Assembly: GCA_007120055.1 (NCBI GenBank)
Contig: SKOL01000176.1
Span: forward strand, 1 to 16,254
Direction of reading: 5' to 3'
Source: Anaerobacillus sp.
GTDB taxonomy: Bacteria > Bacillota > Bacilli > Bacillales_H > Anaerobacillaceae
Length of the DNA stretch: 16,254 bases
Shown here: one piece after another, positions 15,582-16,254 of the stretch
Layout of the letters: every line of letters starts with the position of its first letter
Numbering within the stretch: position 1 is the stretch's first letter
The notes under the pieces: generated by a model
What the model saw: the letters and a program-made list of their open reading frames with translations, nothing else
What the model was told of the DNA's origin: nothing
The model's database searches: none
Program-made: the position numbers and the translations under genes

Positions 15582-16254
15582 TTGAAATGGTACTCTAGTA
15601 AATTGTTTTTAATTGTAGTAACTTTCGTTTTGGTGTTTCAACCGCTACTTATGAACATTGCCACTGCTGAGAGTAGTGATGTTGAAACAAATATAAGTTC
15701 AAATGAAGATTACGGTGAAGAAAACCAAAAAGCAGAAGTGACAGAAGAGGGGCAGCCTGAAGAAAGTCCGGAAGCAGAAGTGACAGAAGAGGGGCAGCCT
15801 GAAGAAGGTCCGGAAGTAGAAGTGACAGAAGAGGGGCACCCTGAAGAAAATCTTGAAACAGATCTTATTGATGAAGATAGTTCCAAAGAAGCAACTAATG
15901 AACAAGAAATTGTTGAGGACGAGCCTGGCGAAGAAGAGTTAGGCGATGAAGAAGAACTGCTACCGGACAAGACTTTAAGAGAGGGTGACCGCAAGGAAGA
16001 AGTAATACAGCTAAAAGTCAATTTAGAAAACATCGGGTTTAAAATCTCGAACAACCCGACAAATTGGTATGGACCCATCACAACGAGTGTTGTCAAAGAT
16101 TTTCAAAGTCATTATGGTTTAGAAGTTACTGGGATTGCTGATGAAGAAACGCTATATAAAATTGAAGAAATCCTTGCTTCACCTTTACAGGAAGGGGCAA
16201 GAATCTCTGATGCTATAGCATTAAAAGAAGATCTTAGTCAATTAGGGTTTCATA
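15582..16254 (+). CDS. Exported acidic-linker protein with peptidoglycan-binding repeats, 3' end missing
   Basis: A TTG at 15582 opens a frame of 224 codons that runs off the window. GAGGTGA lies about 7 nt upstream, while the ATG at 15578 gives only six codons before TAG. The start MKWYSSKLFLIVV leads a signal peptide with a likely cleavage after IATA (about residue 29). A very acidic linker follows (about 30-130), containing three 14-residue near-repeats of the form AEVTEEGQPEE-PE. Then comes one whole PG_binding_1-type repeat (REGDRKEEVIQLK to KIEEIL) and the start of another (LQEGARISDAIALKEDL). The repeats match those of the hydrolase at the left edge, so a wall hydrolase or other wall-bound enzyme is likely beyond the window; the catalytic domain is not seen. 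Minus-strand open frames here are shadows of the acidic repeats. Confidence 0.85.
   Translation, partial: MKWYSSKLFLIVVTFVLVFQPLLMNIATAESSDVETNISSNEDYGEENQKAEVTEEGQPEESPEAEVTEEGQPEEGPEVEVTEEGHPEENLETDLIDEDSSKEATNEQEIVEDEPGEEELGDEEELLPDKTLREGDRKEEVIQLKVNLENIGFKISNNPTNWYGPITTSVVKDFQSHYGLEVTGIADEETLYKIEEILASPLQEGARISDAIALKEDLSQLGFH
15732..15857 (+). repeat. Three 42-bp tandem repeats coding for an acidic linker
   Basis: Units at 15732-15773, 15774-15815 and 15816-15857 are in frame and nearly identical in DNA; the third has diverged most. Each encodes a 14-residue Glu/Pro-rich unit. The acidic linker probably spaces the wall-binding repeats from the membrane or carries charge at the surface. 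Confidence 0.9.

Noticed and set aside
15732..15857. Regular 42-bp repeats that might suggest a CRISPR array or minisatellite
   Set aside because: The units are adjacent without spacers and stay in frame within a coding sequence, so they are protein repeats.
15699..16096. Two minus-strand open frames of 68 and 128 codons with Ser/Pro- or Phe/Cys-rich repeats
   Set aside because: They are antisense shadows of the acidic GAA/GAG-rich linker repeats of the plus-strand gene, and lack a convincing start region.
1..16254. Circular plasmid of about 16 kb
   Set aside because: Joining the ends is in frame, but no replication, partition or mobilisation gene is present, there is no end overlap, and the genes are typical chromosomal ones. 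Kept only as an unlikely option in a finding.

Overview
The window looks like chromosomal DNA from a low-GC Gram-positive bacterium of the Bacillaceae, possibly an alkaliphile or halophile. The evidence is AT-rich codon use, strong AGGAGG-like ribosome binding sites, several TTG starts, Rho-independent terminators with long stems, Bacillus-type wall hydrolase architecture and a Bacillus-like ECF sigma promoter. No rRNA, tRNA, CRISPR array, transposase or replication gene was seen.

Layout from left to right. (1) The 3' part of a secreted wall hydrolase with peptidoglycan-binding repeats, SH3-like domains and a glucosaminidase domain (1-1748), closed by a strong terminator. (2) gtaB/galU, UTP-glucose-1-phosphate uridylyltransferase (1957-2850), convergent with (3) a divergent FolC/Mur-ligase-like gene on the minus strand (3118-4458). 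(4) A 101-bp nested palindromic intergenic element (4511-4611). (5) A minus-strand 830-residue exported protein combining LRRs, a chitobiase-like domain and a CotH kinase domain (4618-7110). It is divergent from (6) a VTC-type polyphosphate polymerase-like gene and a DUF4956 membrane protein gene (7269-8729). The divergent pair share a compact region with overlapping sigma-A-like promoters and a palindrome. (7) A 478-bp gap holding a terminator, an ECF-type promoter and a long leader. It is followed by a polyprenyl-phosphate sugar-1-phosphate transferase (9208-10599), galE (10692-11702) and UDP-glucose dehydrogenase (about 11763/11826-12992), closed by a bidirectional terminator. (8) A minus-strand subtilisin-like protease with five peptidoglycan-binding repeats (13157-15361). 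(9) The 5' part of another exported protein with peptidoglycan-binding repeats, started by TTG and cut by the window end (15582-16254).

The genes fit a cell-surface theme. GtaB makes UDP-glucose, GalE makes UDP-galactose, Ugd makes UDP-glucuronate, and the transferase loads the first sugar phosphate on undecaprenyl phosphate. Together they suggest an acidic, uronate-containing surface polysaccharide. No flippase, polymerase or further glycosyltransferases are in the window, so the assembly machinery must lie elsewhere. The CotH/VTC/DUF4956 group is the least understood part. It pairs a predicted exported atypical kinase with a predicted polyphosphate (triphosphate-tunnel) enzyme and a membrane protein, and is the best candidate here for a poorly described system. 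The wall-bound hydrolase and protease proteins share one family of binding repeats.

Both ends of the window lie in the same type of repeat at nearly the same register. Joining them would stay in frame and miss only about three consensus residues. This suggests an assembly break in a repeat, two paralogous flanking genes, or (least likely) a circular or tandemly duplicated segment.
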